Source of the DNA: an uncultured Collinsella sp. | GTDB lineage: Bacteria > Actinomycetota > Coriobacteriia > Coriobacteriales > Coriobacteriaceae | Assembly: GCA_900540905.1 (NCBI GenBank) | Contig: UQHR01000005.1 | Location: 1 to 64,000, forward strand | DNA length: 64,000 nt | Reading direction: 5' to 3' | In this document: piece after piece, positions 50,914 to 60,407 of the stretch | How positions within the stretch are numbered: position 1 is the stretch's first letter | Layout: every line of letters begins with the position of its first letter | Program-made: the position numbers and the translations under genes | The notes under the pieces: model-generated | The model's input: the letters and a program-made list of their open reading frames with translations, nothing else | What the model was told of the DNA's origin: nothing | Databases searched by the model: none

Positions 50914-50945
50914 GGGGCCGGTGGGGGAAATGCCCCACCGGCCCC
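50914..50945 (+). terminator. Terminator of the ech operon
   Basis: GGGGCCGGTGGGG (50914-50926) perfectly inverted at 50933-50945, six-base loop. No long T-run; may also be a repeat hairpin. Confidence 0.6.
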
Positions 50946-50964
50946 GCGCTTAAACGCGCGGTTG

Positions 50965-51182
50965 GGCCGCCACGAACAAAACTATGCCGGTTTACGGAGC
51001 TGGATAGCGAACCTCCGACCATACGGAAAATCCCAAAAACAAAACCGCAGGTAGAACTCCTGCGGTTTTTCATAAAACGCGGTTGTGGTCGGGGGTATCG
51101 GGTCAAACGTAGTAGACGGGCCGGTTTCGTGGTGGGTGTCGCCAGCTGATCCCTCGGGGACGGAGGAAAACGGATCGTTTTG
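50965..51182. repeat. Left flanking repeat element of the giant surface gene
   Basis: Contains AAAACTATGCCGGTTTA (50978-50994), an inner hairpin AAAACCGCAGG (51041-51051/51059-51069), the arm AAACGTAGTAGACGGGCCGG to TTTCGTGG (51105-51132) and CGGGGACGGAGGAAAACGGA (from 51155). Each block recurs in the two elements at 58000-58405 on the other side of the gene. It looks like a hybrid of both. The 466-bp gap between echF and the surface gene has no supported gene. Confidence 0.75.
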
Positions 51183-51225
51183 GCTCGTCAATCTCGAGTC
51201 GCACCTGTTTTCCTGCGAAAACGCT

Positions 51226-51306
51226 GTGTCTCAACTTTGGTGAGACATTTGTCTCACACCCAAAACCGAATCTGGAACGTGTGTCACCTGCCCTAATTGT
51301 GTCTCA
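51226..51306. promoter_or_regulatory. Cluster of GTCTCA repeats upstream of the surface gene
   Basis: GTCTCA occurs at 51228-51233, 51251-51256 and 51301-51306, and inverted as TGAGAC at 51241-51246; the first and inverted copies form a 6-bp palindrome with a 7-base loop. Three direct and one inverted copy in 80 bp, 52 bp before the ATG, suggest an operator set for a dimeric regulator. Confidence 0.5.
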
Positions 51307-51358
51307 TTCCGTAACTTTAGGCTGATGCAAGGTCTAATCCTGCGAGAAGGGAGACGCG

Positions 51359-54300
51359 ATGGGTAAGTACACGAGGGGTCTCTTGGCGGTGATACTGGCC
51401 GTAGTGCTGGTGTTGCCAGCCGCAGCATTCGCCATGCTGCCCGAGGCCAACGCCAGGTCCAGCACCGGAATGGACGGACCGACGGTAAGCGGAAAGATCG
51501 TCGACCCCAACACCAGCGACAACTGGACATATTGGGCTGCTGGCTCTGACGGTAGCGGCAAAATCACGACACAAAACGTCGGCCGAATCTGGACCGACAA
51601 AACGGTCGAGGCCGGCGAAGAGTCGGACTTTGTAACCACGCTTTCAGCGATATCCTCGACATCGAACACAATAACGACGGTCCCCAAGCCGCTTGACATC
51701 GTGATGGTGCTGGATGCCTCTGGCTCGATGGACGATCCCATGAGTTCAAGCGACCGTACCAAGCGTATTGACGCGCTGAAGACCGCGGCCAATAGCTTTA
51801 TCGAAAAGATCGCCGAAGAAAATGCAAAGATCTCGGACGAGTCCAAGCAGCATCAGGTTGCCATCGTAAAGTTCGCGGGCGATAAGACTAACAAGGTCGG
51901 CAACGATATGTATGGTAATAAGGGCTACACCTACAACTATTCGCAGGTCATGAAGGAACCGACGCTTTGTAAGGACGATGGCGTAAGCAGCCTCAAGAGT
52001 ACGGTCAACTCCATTAAGCCTGCCGGCGCCACGCGTGCCGACTATGGCATGGATCTTGCCGAGAGCATTTCTGACCGCGAAGACGCAAAGAAGGTCGTCC
52101 TGTTCTTTACCGACGGTTCGCCCACAAGCTACAGCAGCTTTGAATCTTCGGTTGCCGATAGCGCCATCAACAAGGCAAATAGCCTGAAGCAAGACGGCAC
52201 CGTCATTTACACCATTGGCATCTTTAGCGGCGCGAATCCCGCCGCTGACCCCACCGCCTCCGGTACGATTAACGAGAATAAGTTCATGCATGCCGTGTCG
52301 AGCAACTATCCTACCGCGGCATCCAGCATTTCTTTCTGGGGCGAGTGGACCATCAACTTTGGTGCGCGCTCAGAAAACGCCAATTACTACAAATCGGCGA
52401 AAAATGCCAAGGAGCTCGAGGACATCTTTAAGGACATCTCCGAGAGCATCACTGAGGTCGTTGGCTATCCGACCGAGGTGCACGACGGCTATGGCGAGCA
52501 TAAGTCCGGCTACATCACGTTTACCGATGAGCTGGGCGACTTTATGCAGGTTGACGACTTTACCGAAGTCGAATACAACGGCACGACGTTTAAGGATCCG
52601 GAAAAGTCCACCAAGGGTAATGTCGACAACTACACCTTTGCCGGCGAAGCTGCGAATCTTGTCATCACCGTCCAGCGCGCCGCGGAGGGCAATCCCCAGC
52701 AGGGCGACATCGTAGAGGTCAAGATCCCCGCGTCGCTGATCCCGCTGCGCAAATTTGACGTTGACGAGACCAAGGGCACGCTTAAGGTCAGCGATGTAGA
52801 GCCCATCCGCGTGAAGTACGCTTCGAGCGTTAAGGACATCGCGCGCGAGAACCTGTTCACCCCTGACGAGGCTCTGAAGAAGTACATCGATAAGAATACG
52901 ACCGACGAGCAGGGCTCCAAGTCCGTTGCCTTCTATGCCAACAAGTGGAACGGCGACCTGGACCTGGGCGACACGATTGCCAACTTTAAGCCCGCCGCCA
53001 CCAACCGTTATTACTTCTTCCAGAAGCAGACGCCCATTTACGTGGACCCCGCCTGCACGCAGCCTGCGAAGGGTCAGCTGGAGAGCGAACGTCATTATTA
53101 CTACCAGGATGAGTTTGAGGTAGCGGATGGCAGCGGCAAGCTCGACCACGGCACCACCGTCATCGAGTTTGCCGGCGGGCATGCTGCGCAGTTTGCGGGC
53201 GCCGTGGTTAAAGACGAGAGCAGCGGAAACCTGTCGTTTAGCGAGGGGACCGCGCGTCTGGCCTTTATTGACGAGCTCCATACGGACAAGAAATCCAACG
53301 CGACCGAAACCGCGTCCGACGTGCTCAATCCCAGGTGGAATGACACGTCATCCAAGGAGAGCGCAACGCACGTTGATTCTCACTTGGGCAATAACGGCAA
53401 GATTAGCTTTGATGTGACGCCGGCAACGGTGGATACCAAGGCCGACTTTGGCTTGACCAAGGTGCTCGAGGGCCGCGACTGGACGGGTACGGACGAGTTC
53501 GCGTTTGAGCTCTCCGCGACGTCCGGGGACGACACCCCGATGCCTGCGTCCACGGACGCGACCGTGCGCCAGGGCAATACGGCTATCGATTTCGGCGAGA
53601 TCGCCTTCAACAAGCCGGGCGAGTACACCTATGAGGTCCGCGAGGTCAAGGGTACGCTGGGTGGCATTGCCTACAGCGATAACGTTGCGAAGATAACCGT
53701 AAAGGCAACCGTCGATACTGCCGGTAAACTAACGGCCGAGGTCACAAAGTCCAAGGATAAGGTGTTCACGAATACCTATAGTGTGAAGCCTGACGAGTTC
53801 AGCGTCACCGACCAGATCACCGCGACCAAGGTCCTGGACGGCCGCGACCTCAAGGAGGGCGAGTTCCACTTCGAGCTCGTCGAGGGCAACGACGTGGTCG
53901 CCGCCGGCACCAATGACGCCGAGGGCAACATCACGATGATCCCCATCGAGTACACCGCTGCCGGCGAACACACCTACACGTTGCGCGAGGTCAAGGGCAA
54001 TGCCGGTGGTGTCACCTACGACGGCAAGACCTATACCGTCGTGACCACCATCACCGACAACGGTGACGGTACGCTCAGCGCCACGCACGTCCTGAAGGAC
54101 GTCGACGAGGCGAAGTTCGTCAACTCCTATAAGCCTGGCTCCAAGGACTCCAGCGTCACCGACCAGATCACCGCGAGCAAGTCCTTGGACGGCCGTGACC
54201 TCAAGGCCGGCGAGTTCCGCTTTGAGCTCGTCGAGGGCAACGACGTGGTCGCCACCGGCACCAACAATGCCGACGGCAAGATCGTGATGGATTCCGTCAC

Positions 54301-57300
54301 CTACACCGCTGCCGGCGAGCACACCTACACGCTGCGCGAGACCAAGGCCGGTGCCACCGAGAACGGCATCACCTACAGCACCGCCGAGTACACCATCGTG
54401 ACCACGGTCACGGACAACGGCGACGGTACCCTCATCGTCGAGCATAAGCTGCAGAACAACAAGAAGGCGACCTTCGAGAACGCTTACAACGTGACCCCCA
54501 AGAGCTCCAGCGTCACCGACCAGGTCAAGGCGACCAAGTCCCTGACCGGCCGCGACCTCAAGGCCAGCGAGTTCCACTTCGAGCTCGTCGAGGGCAACGA
54601 TGTTGTCGCCACCGGCACCAACGCCGCCGACGGCAAGATTGCGATGAGCGAGATCGCCTACACCGAGGCCGGCAAGCACACCTACACGCTGCGCGAGGTC
54701 CCGGGCGACGCCGGCAACGGCATCACCTACGACGACAAGACCTACACCATCGAGACCACCATCACCGACAAGGGCGACGGCACGCTCGTGGCAAAGCACG
54801 AGCTGAAGGGCGACAAGGAGGCGAAGTTCAGCAACAGCTACAAGCCGAATCCGGACGAGTTCAGCGTCACCGACCAGATCACCGCGGCCAAGTCCTTGGA
54901 CGGCCGCGAGCTCAAGGCCGGCGAGTTCTCCTTCGAGCTCGTCGAGGGCAACGATGTCGTCGCCACCGGCACCAACGACGCCGAGGGCAACATCACGATG
55001 AGCGCCGTGAAGTACACCGCGGCCGGCAAGCACACCTACACGCTGCGCGAGGCCAACGGCGGAACCACCAGCAAGGGCATCACCTACAGCGATGCCAAGT
55101 TCACCATCGAGACCACCATCACCGACAACGGCGACGGCACGCTCAAGGCCGAGCATGTCCTGAAGGGCGACGCCACGGCTGCAACCTTCAAGAACACCTA
55201 CAGCGTGACCCCGCTCGAGACCGAGGTCGACTTTGACCTGAGCAAGGCTATCGACGGCCGCGACTGGACGGATACGGACGAGTTCAGCTTTACCATCAGC
55301 CCCGCCGAGGGCACCGACGCCCCGCTGCCCGACCCTGCAACCGTGACCGTGAGCAAGAAGAACGCGGACGACAATGGTATCGCCGCCATCAAGTTCGGCA
55401 AGATCCGCTACACGGCTGCCGGAACCTATAAGTACGAGATCCGCGAGAACGCGGGCAACGCGGCCGGCATGACGTATGACGAGCATGCCGCGACCGCCGA
55501 GGTGACCGTGACTGAGGACGGCGAGGGCAAGCTGATCGCCAATGTCACCAAGAAGGAAAACGGACGCTTCACCAACACGTACCGCACTGAGCTTAACTAC
55601 ACCGCGGCCGGCGGCCTCAAGCTCAGCAAGAGCCTCTCCGGACGTCCCATGACTGAGGGTCAGTTCACCTTTACCGTGACGCCCGCCGACGAGGCTTCGG
55701 CCAACGCGCTTGGCCTGCTGCCCGGAGCCAACAACTTCAAGTCCCCTGCAACGGCAGAGGCGACGGTCGGTCTGATTGACATTCTGGCTGGCCATGAGGT
55801 CAAGTTTACGCAGGCCGACGCCGGCAAGACCTTCACGTACGCCGTGGCCGAGAAGAATGACGGCAAGCCCGGTTACACCTACGATGACGCCGTCCGCACC
55901 GTGACGATTGCTATCGCCGATGACGGCGCCGGTACGCTTACCGCCACGACGACCGTCTCCGGCGGTCCCGAGGGTACGCATACGACGGTCCACAAGAGCG
56001 GTGAGAACAAGGTCGAGAGTGCCCTGGTCCCGTTCCACAACAGCTACAGCGCTACGACCAACACGCCTGGCGGTACCGCTGCTCAGGTTGTCGCCACCAA
56101 GACCCTGACCGGTCGTCCGATGGTCGACGGCGAGTTCTGGTTCGGCATCGCCTATCAGGGTGAGCTTGTGGCATACGAAAACCTCAAGCCCAATATCGGC
56201 GGGCACGTGAGCTTTGATGCGCTGCACTACGATACTGAGATGCTTGCTAATCTCGAGGCGGCCGGGCTTGCCCATCGTACCGATAAGGACGGTAAGCTTG
56301 CCTGGACCATTAACTACACGGCCTACGAAGATTTATTCGGGCTGCCGAATGGCGTTTCCGCTACAACGTGGTTCTTTAACTTTAAGGTTATCGTTGTCGA
56401 CAACGGTGACGGTACCCTGACGGCAACGGTCGACTACGGTGGCGTCGAGCCCTTGTTCGAGAACGTCTACGGCGCCGAGGCCGTGGATGCCACGCTCGCC
56501 GGCACCAAGAAGCTTCAGGCTGCCGAGGGCCTGACCCCGGCCGACATCGCGGGCAAGTTCACCTTTACCGTGACCGCCGACGAGGCTGGCTCCCCGATGC
56601 CCGAGCGCACGAACCCAACCAACGACGCGGCCGGCAACGTGGACTTTGGCAAGATCCACTTTACGCTCGAGGACCTCAACCGCGCCCTGGGCGTGACGAC
56701 CGACGCTTCTGACGACGCGTCGAACGACGCCGAGGCCAACGCCGACGAGGCCGAGGTTGACGCCGACGCTGCCGACACCGACGAGTCCAACGACGAGTCC
56801 GAGCCCGCAGCCCCCACCGCTCCGCGCTCGCACACCTTTACCTACACGGTGACCGAGTCCGGTAGCGCCCCTGGCGTGACCAACGACGCCAACGCCACGC
56901 GCAAGGTTTCCTACACCGTGACTGACGACCGCGCCGGACATCTGAGTGTCGTGCGCGAAGGCGACGACGGTGCGGCCTTCACGTTCACCAACACCTACGG
57001 CGTGGCGCCCACCGATTCTGCCGTGACCGATCAGGTCAAGACGGTCAAGCGTTTGACCGGACGCGACCTTGCAGCCGGCGAGTTCACGTTTGAGCTGCTC
57101 GAGGACGGCGTGGTTGTTGCTAGCGGCACCAACGACGTCAACGGCAACGTTACGCTGAGCCCGATCCACTATGAGGCGCCCGGCACGCACGCGTACACGC
57201 TGCGCGAGGCTTGCCCCAACGCGCTCGGCCTGTACAAGGGCGTCACCTATGACGGCACGACCTACACCGTCGTGACCACCGTCTCCGACAACGGCGACGG

Positions 57301-57898
57301 CACGCTGACCGCGACGCACAAGCTCGAGGGAACCACCGAGTCCGCTGGCTTTACCAACAAGTATCACGCCATGCCCACGCAGGTTTCCATCGGCGCCATC
57401 AAGGTGCTCGAGGGACGCGAGCTCAAGAAGGACGAGTTTAGCTTTAAGCTCGTTGGCGAGGACATCGAGTCTACGGTTACCAACGATGCCGACGGCAAGA
57501 TCAACTTCGACAAGTTCGAGTACGACGAGCCTGGTACGTACGCCTACACCATCAGCGAGGTCAAGGGCGACGAGGCCGGTATGACCTACGACAAGTCCGT
57601 CTTTACCGCGACCGTCAACGTGGTCGACGACGGCGAGGGTAACCTCAAGGCGAACATCGCCTTTACCAAGGGCGACAAGAGCGTCGAGGGTATCGTGTTC
57701 AACAACACGTACAAGAAGCCCGAGACACCCGTGCCGACGCCCGATCCCGGCACGCCCAAGACCGTGACGAACATCGTCAAGACGGTCAAGGGTTTCCTGC
57801 CCACCACGGGTGACCAGCAGGCAGCCGCACTGCTCATGGCATTCGTCATCGCCATGGCCGGCGTTGGAGCCCTGGTCTGGGGTATCCGTAAGCGCTAG
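51359..57898 (+). CDS. Giant LPXTG-anchored surface protein with VWA and Spy0128-type repeat domains
   Basis: A 2179-residue wall protein. A signal peptide (GLLAVILAVVLVLPAAAFA) is followed by a von Willebrand A domain at about 110-345 with the MIDAS start VLDASGSMDDP and later FFTDGSPTSY. From about 690 there are about eleven 115-170-residue pilin-type (Spy0128/FctA-like) domains: each has a Lys early (TKVLDGRDLKEGEFHFELV), GEHTYTLRE in the middle and a final F-x-N-x-Y (TFENAYNV), the plan of domains that form Lys-Asn isopeptide bonds. The wall sorting signal is LPTTG at 2147-2151, then a hydrophobic helix and KR tail. An acidic Asp/Ala/Glu stretch (about 1780-1825) interrupts the ninth domain. 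ATG 51359 after AGAAGGGAGACGCG. Likely adhesin; ligand unknown. Confidence 0.9.
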   Translation: MGKYTRGLLAVILAVVLVLPAAAFAMLPEANARSSTGMDGPTVSGKIVDPNTSDNWTYWAAGSDGSGKITTQNVGRIWTDKTVEAGEESDFVTTLSAISSTSNTITTVPKPLDIVMVLDASGSMDDPMSSSDRTKRIDALKTAANSFIEKIAEENAKISDESKQHQVAIVKFAGDKTNKVGNDMYGNKGYTYNYSQVMKEPTLCKDDGVSSLKSTVNSIKPAGATRADYGMDLAESISDREDAKKVVLFFTDGSPTSYSSFESSVADSAINKANSLKQDGTVIYTIGIFSGANPAADPTASGTINENKFMHAVSSNYPTAASSISFWGEWTINFGARSENANYYKSAKNAKELEDIFKDISESITEVVGYPTEVHDGYGEHKSGYITFTDELGDFMQVDDFTEVEYNGTTFKDPEKSTKGNVDNYTFAGEAANLVITVQRAAEGNPQQGDIVEVKIPASLIPLRKFDVDETKGTLKVSDVEPIRVKYASSVKDIARENLFTPDEALKKYIDKNTTDEQGSKSVAFYANKWNGDLDLGDTIANFKPAATNRYYFFQKQTPIYVDPACTQPAKGQLESERHYYYQDEFEVADGSGKLDHGTTVIEFAGGHAAQFAGAVVKDESSGNLSFSEGTARLAFIDELHTDKKSNATETASDVLNPRWNDTSSKESATHVDSHLGNNGKISFDVTPATVDTKADFGLTKVLEGRDWTGTDEFAFELSATSGDDTPMPASTDATVRQGNTAIDFGEIAFNKPGEYTYEVREVKGTLGGIAYSDNVAKITVKATVDTAGKLTAEVTKSKDKVFTNTYSVKPDEFSVTDQITATKVLDGRDLKEGEFHFELVEGNDVVAAGTNDAEGNITMIPIEYTAAGEHTYTLREVKGNAGGVTYDGKTYTVVTTITDNGDGTLSATHVLKDVDEAKFVNSYKPGSKDSSVTDQITASKSLDGRDLKAGEFRFELVEGNDVVATGTNNADGKIVMDSVTYTAAGEHTYTLRETKAGATENGITYSTAEYTIVTTVTDNGDGTLIVEHKLQNNKKATFENAYNVTPKSSSVTDQVKATKSLTGRDLKASEFHFELVEGNDVVATGTNAADGKIAMSEIAYTEAGKHTYTLREVPGDAGNGITYDDKTYTIETTITDKGDGTLVAKHELKGDKEAKFSNSYKPNPDEFSVTDQITAAKSLDGRELKAGEFSFELVEGNDVVATGTNDAEGNITMSAVKYTAAGKHTYTLREANGGTTSKGITYSDAKFTIETTITDNGDGTLKAEHVLKGDATAATFKNTYSVTPLETEVDFDLSKAIDGRDWTDTDEFSFTISPAEGTDAPLPDPATVTVSKKNADDNGIAAIKFGKIRYTAAGTYKYEIRENAGNAAGMTYDEHAATAEVTVTEDGEGKLIANVTKKENGRFTNTYRTELNYTAAGGLKLSKSLSGRPMTEGQFTFTVTPADEASANALGLLPGANNFKSPATAEATVGLIDILAGHEVKFTQADAGKTFTYAVAEKNDGKPGYTYDDAVRTVTIAIADDGAGTLTATTTVSGGPEGTHTTVHKSGENKVESALVPFHNSYSATTNTPGGTAAQVVATKTLTGRPMVDGEFWFGIAYQGELVAYENLKPNIGGHVSFDALHYDTEMLANLEAAGLAHRTDKDGKLAWTINYTAYEDLFGLPNGVSATTWFFNFKVIVVDNGDGTLTATVDYGGVEPLFENVYGAEAVDATLAGTKKLQAAEGLTPADIAGKFTFTVTADEAGSPMPERTNPTNDAAGNVDFGKIHFTLEDLNRALGVTTDASDDASNDAEANADEAEVDADAADTDESNDESEPAAPTAPRSHTFTYTVTESGSAPGVTNDANATRKVSYTVTDDRAGHLSVVREGDDGAAFTFTNTYGVAPTDSAVTDQVKTVKRLTGRDLAAGEFTFELLEDGVVVASGTNDVNGNVTLSPIHYEAPGTHAYTLREACPNALGLYKGVTYDGTTYTVVTTVSDNGDGTLTATHKLEGTTESAGFTNKYHAMPTQVSIGAIKVLEGRELKKDEFSFKLVGEDIESTVTNDADGKINFDKFEYDEPGTYAYTISEVKGDEAGMTYDKSVFTATVNVVDDGEGNLKANIAFTKGDKSVEGIVFNNTYKKPETPVPTPDPGTPKTVTNIVKTVKGFLPTTGDQQAAALLMAFVIAMAGVGALVWGIRKR
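53801..55205 (+). repeat. Four near-identical tandem domain repeats in the surface gene
   Basis: Units begin at AGCGTCACCGACCAG near 53801, 54152, 54509 and 54863, spaced 351, 357 and 354 bp (117-119 codons), and the last ends near 55205. Protein units share GRDLKxxEFxFELVEGNDVV and AAGxHTYTLRE. High DNA identity implies recent duplication and easy gain or loss of units. A more diverged fifth unit is at about 57015-57360. Confidence 0.85.
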
Positions 57899-57946
57899 GC
57901 ACGTCGACAGCGCCCGGGGCCAAATCCCGACCTACTCCTACCCCCA

Positions 57947-57985
57947 GCCGCCACGGAGGCATCCCCCTCCTCCGTGGCGGCACTT
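57947..57985 (+). terminator. Terminator of the surface gene
   Basis: GCCGCCACGGAGG (57947-57959) perfectly inverted at 57969-57981, then ACTTTT. Confidence 0.85.
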
Positions 57986-57999
57986 TTGTGTGCCGGGGG

Positions 58000-58161
58000 C
58001 GCCACGAAACCGGCCCATCTACTACGTTTAGTCCCTTACCCCCAACCATGCCGAAAAGCGCGAAAACAAAACCGCAGGTAGAACGCCTGCGGTTTTGTTC
58101 AAAACGAGGGTATGGTCGGGGGTATCGAGTCAAACGTAGTAGATGGGCCGGTTTCGTGGCG
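58000..58161. repeat. 162-bp palindromic element, right flank of the surface gene
   Basis: 30-bp perfect arms: CGCCACGAAACCGGCCCATC to TACTACGTTT (58000-58029) and complement (58132-58161). Inside is the hairpin AACAAAACCGCAGG (58065-58078/58086-58099). The right half is nearly identical to 51041-51132 on the left side of the surface gene. Confidence 0.8.
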
Positions 58162-58253
58162 AGCGCTGCCAAATGATCCCCCGGGGACGGAGGAAAACGG
58201 ATCATTTTGGTCCCACGAGGCTGGCGGAGACACTCGTGCAGGGCCGCCCGAAC

Positions 58254-58405
58254 AAAACTATGCCGGTTTACTACGATGAATCCGAGATTCCTGACCACAC
58301 CCGCATTTTTGCAAATATCGCAAGTGTTCTACCTGCGGTTTTGTAAGTGCGCAATTTGCCGTGGTCGGAGATATGCGGTTCATCGTAGTAAACCGGCATA
58401 GTTTT
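58254..58405. repeat. 152-bp palindromic element, second right flank copy
   Basis: 27-bp perfect arms AAAACTATGCCGGTTTACTA then CGATGAA (58254-58280) and complement (58379-58405). Its left end matches 50978-50994. An inner TACCTGCGGTTTTG recalls the centre of the neighbouring element. Between the two elements lies the shared CGGGGACGGAGGAAAACGGA block (about 58180). The 538-bp gap holds no supported gene. Confidence 0.8.
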
Positions 58406-58436
58406 GAAATGGCATCAAATTGGCGGCAGCCAGCGG

Positions 58437-59066
58437 CTAGCCTCGCAGATAGGCGATGGCGATTTGGGTGCGGTTGCGTAGCCCCATTTTGGCTAGGATC
58501 GAGCTGATGTGGTTTCGTACGGTGCCTTCGCCCATATAGGCGGTGGCGGCAATCTCCTTGTTATCGAGGCCGCGGGCGATGAGCTCGGCGACTTCGAACT
58601 CGCGGTCGGTCAGGCTGGCAAAGGCTGCGGGCCGGCGGGGCGTGCCCGTCTTGTCGCCCATCCCGTCAAAGTCAACATCTTCGATCGCCTTGCCCTCGAG
58701 CACGCGTTTGCCATCCATGACCTGTGCCAACGCTGGCGGAATGGCGGCGACATCGGTCTTGATCAGGTAACCGCGGGCGCCCAGCTTGAGCGCCGACACA
58801 ATGTACTCGTCATCCGAAAACGTGGTCAGGAACACCACGCGTGCTGCGGGGTCGCGCTCGAGGATCTCGCGTGCCGCCGAAAGGCCGTCACGCCCCGGCA
58901 TCTGGATGTCGAGCAGCGCGATATCGGGTGCGTGTTCGGTGTAGAGCGCGACCGCGTCGTTGCCGTCGGCGCCGGTGCCCACGACTTCGATCTGCGGCTG
59001 GGCACCCAGGATAATCTTGAGCGAATCGACCACCAAGCGGTCGTCGTCGACAACAATGAGCCTCAT
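58437..59066 (-). CDS. NarL/FixJ-family response regulator
   Basis: A 209-residue regulator. Receiver domain with acidic pocket VVDDDR, phospho-Asp53 in LLDIQMPG, Thr/Lys at FLTTFSDD and YLIKTDV. LuxR-type HTH at the C-terminus: SLTDREFEVAELIARGLDNKEIA then GTVRNHISSILAKMG. The gene start overlaps the kinase stop (TGATG), so the pair is co-translated. Likely targets include the divergent ABC operon. Confidence 0.93.
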   Translation of the reverse strand: MRLIVVDDDRLVVDSLKIILGAQPQIEVVGTGADGNDAVALYTEHAPDIALLDIQMPGRDGLSAAREILERDPAARVVFLTTFSDDEYIVSALKLGARGYLIKTDVAAIPPALAQVMDGKRVLEGKAIEDVDFDGMGDKTGTPRRPAAFASLTDREFEVAELIARGLDNKEIAATAYMGEGTVRNHISSILAKMGLRNRTQIAIAYLRG

Positions 59067-60208
59067 CGGGCGTCATCTCCTTGCTGTTTGGGGACGGTGG
59101 CAAACACGCGCCAGCCGGGGGCGCCGGCGCGCAGACCGGCGGTGAAGGTTCCGCCAAGCGCCTCGACGCGCTCACGCATGGAGACGAGCCCCATGCCTTC
59201 TGCGACGTTGCTGCTGCTCGCCGGGGTCGCGTCCGCGCCATCATCGGTAACGATGAGCTGGTAAAACGATGGATGCTCCATGCACCGCACGGTAATGGTT
59301 TTGGCATGGGCGTGGCGCATGGCGTTGGACAGCGCCTCGCGCAGCACCGCCGCAAAGCAGTTGCCGACGTTGGCGGGCGCATGCTCGGCCAAAACCTCAA
59401 GCTCAATCTGCGGACCGCTGTCCGAGCGTGCGCCTTCAACGATGCGTTCGAGCTGCACGGAGAGGTTGGTTGCATTGTCGTTGAGCGCGTGGACGCTGGC
59501 GCGCACGAGCTGGAGCGCCTCGTCAACGGTGTATTTGACGTCGGCGAAATCGGCGGCAACGCCGGGCTCGTTGGCATGGACCACGCGCAGGGCTTCGGTT
59601 TGAAGCGAAGCGCGCGTGAGCTGGTGGCCCACGTTATCGTGGATTTCGCGCGCGATGCGGGCGCGTTCGGCGAGCGTCGCGAGCTCGACTTCGTAGTCCT
59701 GGCGGTCGGCGAGGTCGCGGTTGCGTGCCTCGAGTGCCAGGGCGCGTTCTTGCAGCTTGTCGCGGGTGCGACGCATGCGTTCCTGTTCGCGCTCCAGCTG
59801 CGCGGTGCGCAGCGACAGCAACGTGGCGGCGACCGAAAGGATGGCGGTCAGCAGGAGCGTTCGGGCGGTGAGCGCGCCGGTGCGAAGGTCCGCGACGAGC
59901 GCAAAGACAAAGGTGGCGCCAATGCCCAGCGCGGCCCAGGCGTGCTCACGGCGCGCCCGCCGCGCGATGTCATAGAGGGCGAGAGGCGCAAACGGCACAA
60001 ACGGCGGCACGAAAACGGCCGCGATGATGTAGACGTAGCTCGCGGTCTCGCTTGCACGGCGCGTGCGTTCCTTCTGTGCGAGCTCGGCCAGTGAGGTGGC
60101 AATAACGCCCAGGCAAAACGCCGCGACCAGGCGAGCGTCCACAGCAAGGCCCACGGCGGCTGCGATGCAGCACGCTAGCACGATCGATTTGTCGAAAAGC
60201 CTGTTCAT
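59063..60208 (-). CDS. Histidine kinase (HisKA_3 type)
   Basis: A 381-residue sensor with about five or six membrane helices in the first 150 residues (DKSIVLACCIAAAVGLAVDA; VYIIAAVFVPPFVPFAPLAL), a coiled segment (QLEREQERMRRTRDKLQERA), the phospho-His in IAREIHDNVGHQLT, and a HATPase domain (LREALSNAMRHA; TDDGAD; GMGLVSMRERVEALGG). No large outside loop is seen, so it may sense membrane or membrane-bound signals. ATG 60208; upstream in-frame sequence is the divergent promoter region. Confidence 0.92.
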   Translation of the reverse strand: MNRLFDKSIVLACCIAAAVGLAVDARLVAAFCLGVIATSLAELAQKERTRRASETASYVYIIAAVFVPPFVPFAPLALYDIARRARREHAWAALGIGATFVFALVADLRTGALTARTLLLTAILSVAATLLSLRTAQLEREQERMRRTRDKLQERALALEARNRDLADRQDYEVELATLAERARIAREIHDNVGHQLTRASLQTEALRVVHANEPGVAADFADVKYTVDEALQLVRASVHALNDNATNLSVQLERIVEGARSDSGPQIELEVLAEHAPANVGNCFAAVLREALSNAMRHAHAKTITVRCMEHPSFYQLIVTDDGADATPASSSNVAEGMGLVSMRERVEALGGTFTAGLRAGAPGWRVFATVPKQQGDDAR

Positions 60209-60407
60209 ACGGGTATTGTACGCGAAGCTGCGCGTGGTGGAGGGGCCGCCTGCGCAACCGTGACATTCCTCCCGCGCGGCAAAGCGGGGGCGTCGGCAGG
60301 CCGCACGACCAAGGCCCCCGCACTCGTGACAAAGCTCACTGGTGCGCGCCGGCGGTTCCTGCGATGATGCAATCGTACCGGGCCGCAATCAACAGAAGGG
60401 CCGCCTC

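Noticed and set aside
53801..55205. Tandem repeats as an assembly error
   Set aside because: Units differ by many codons and each keeps the frame, so they are real domain duplications.
53729..56275. 848-residue open frame on the minus strand
   Set aside because: Antisense to the repeat domains of the surface protein; repeats only because the sense strand repeats.
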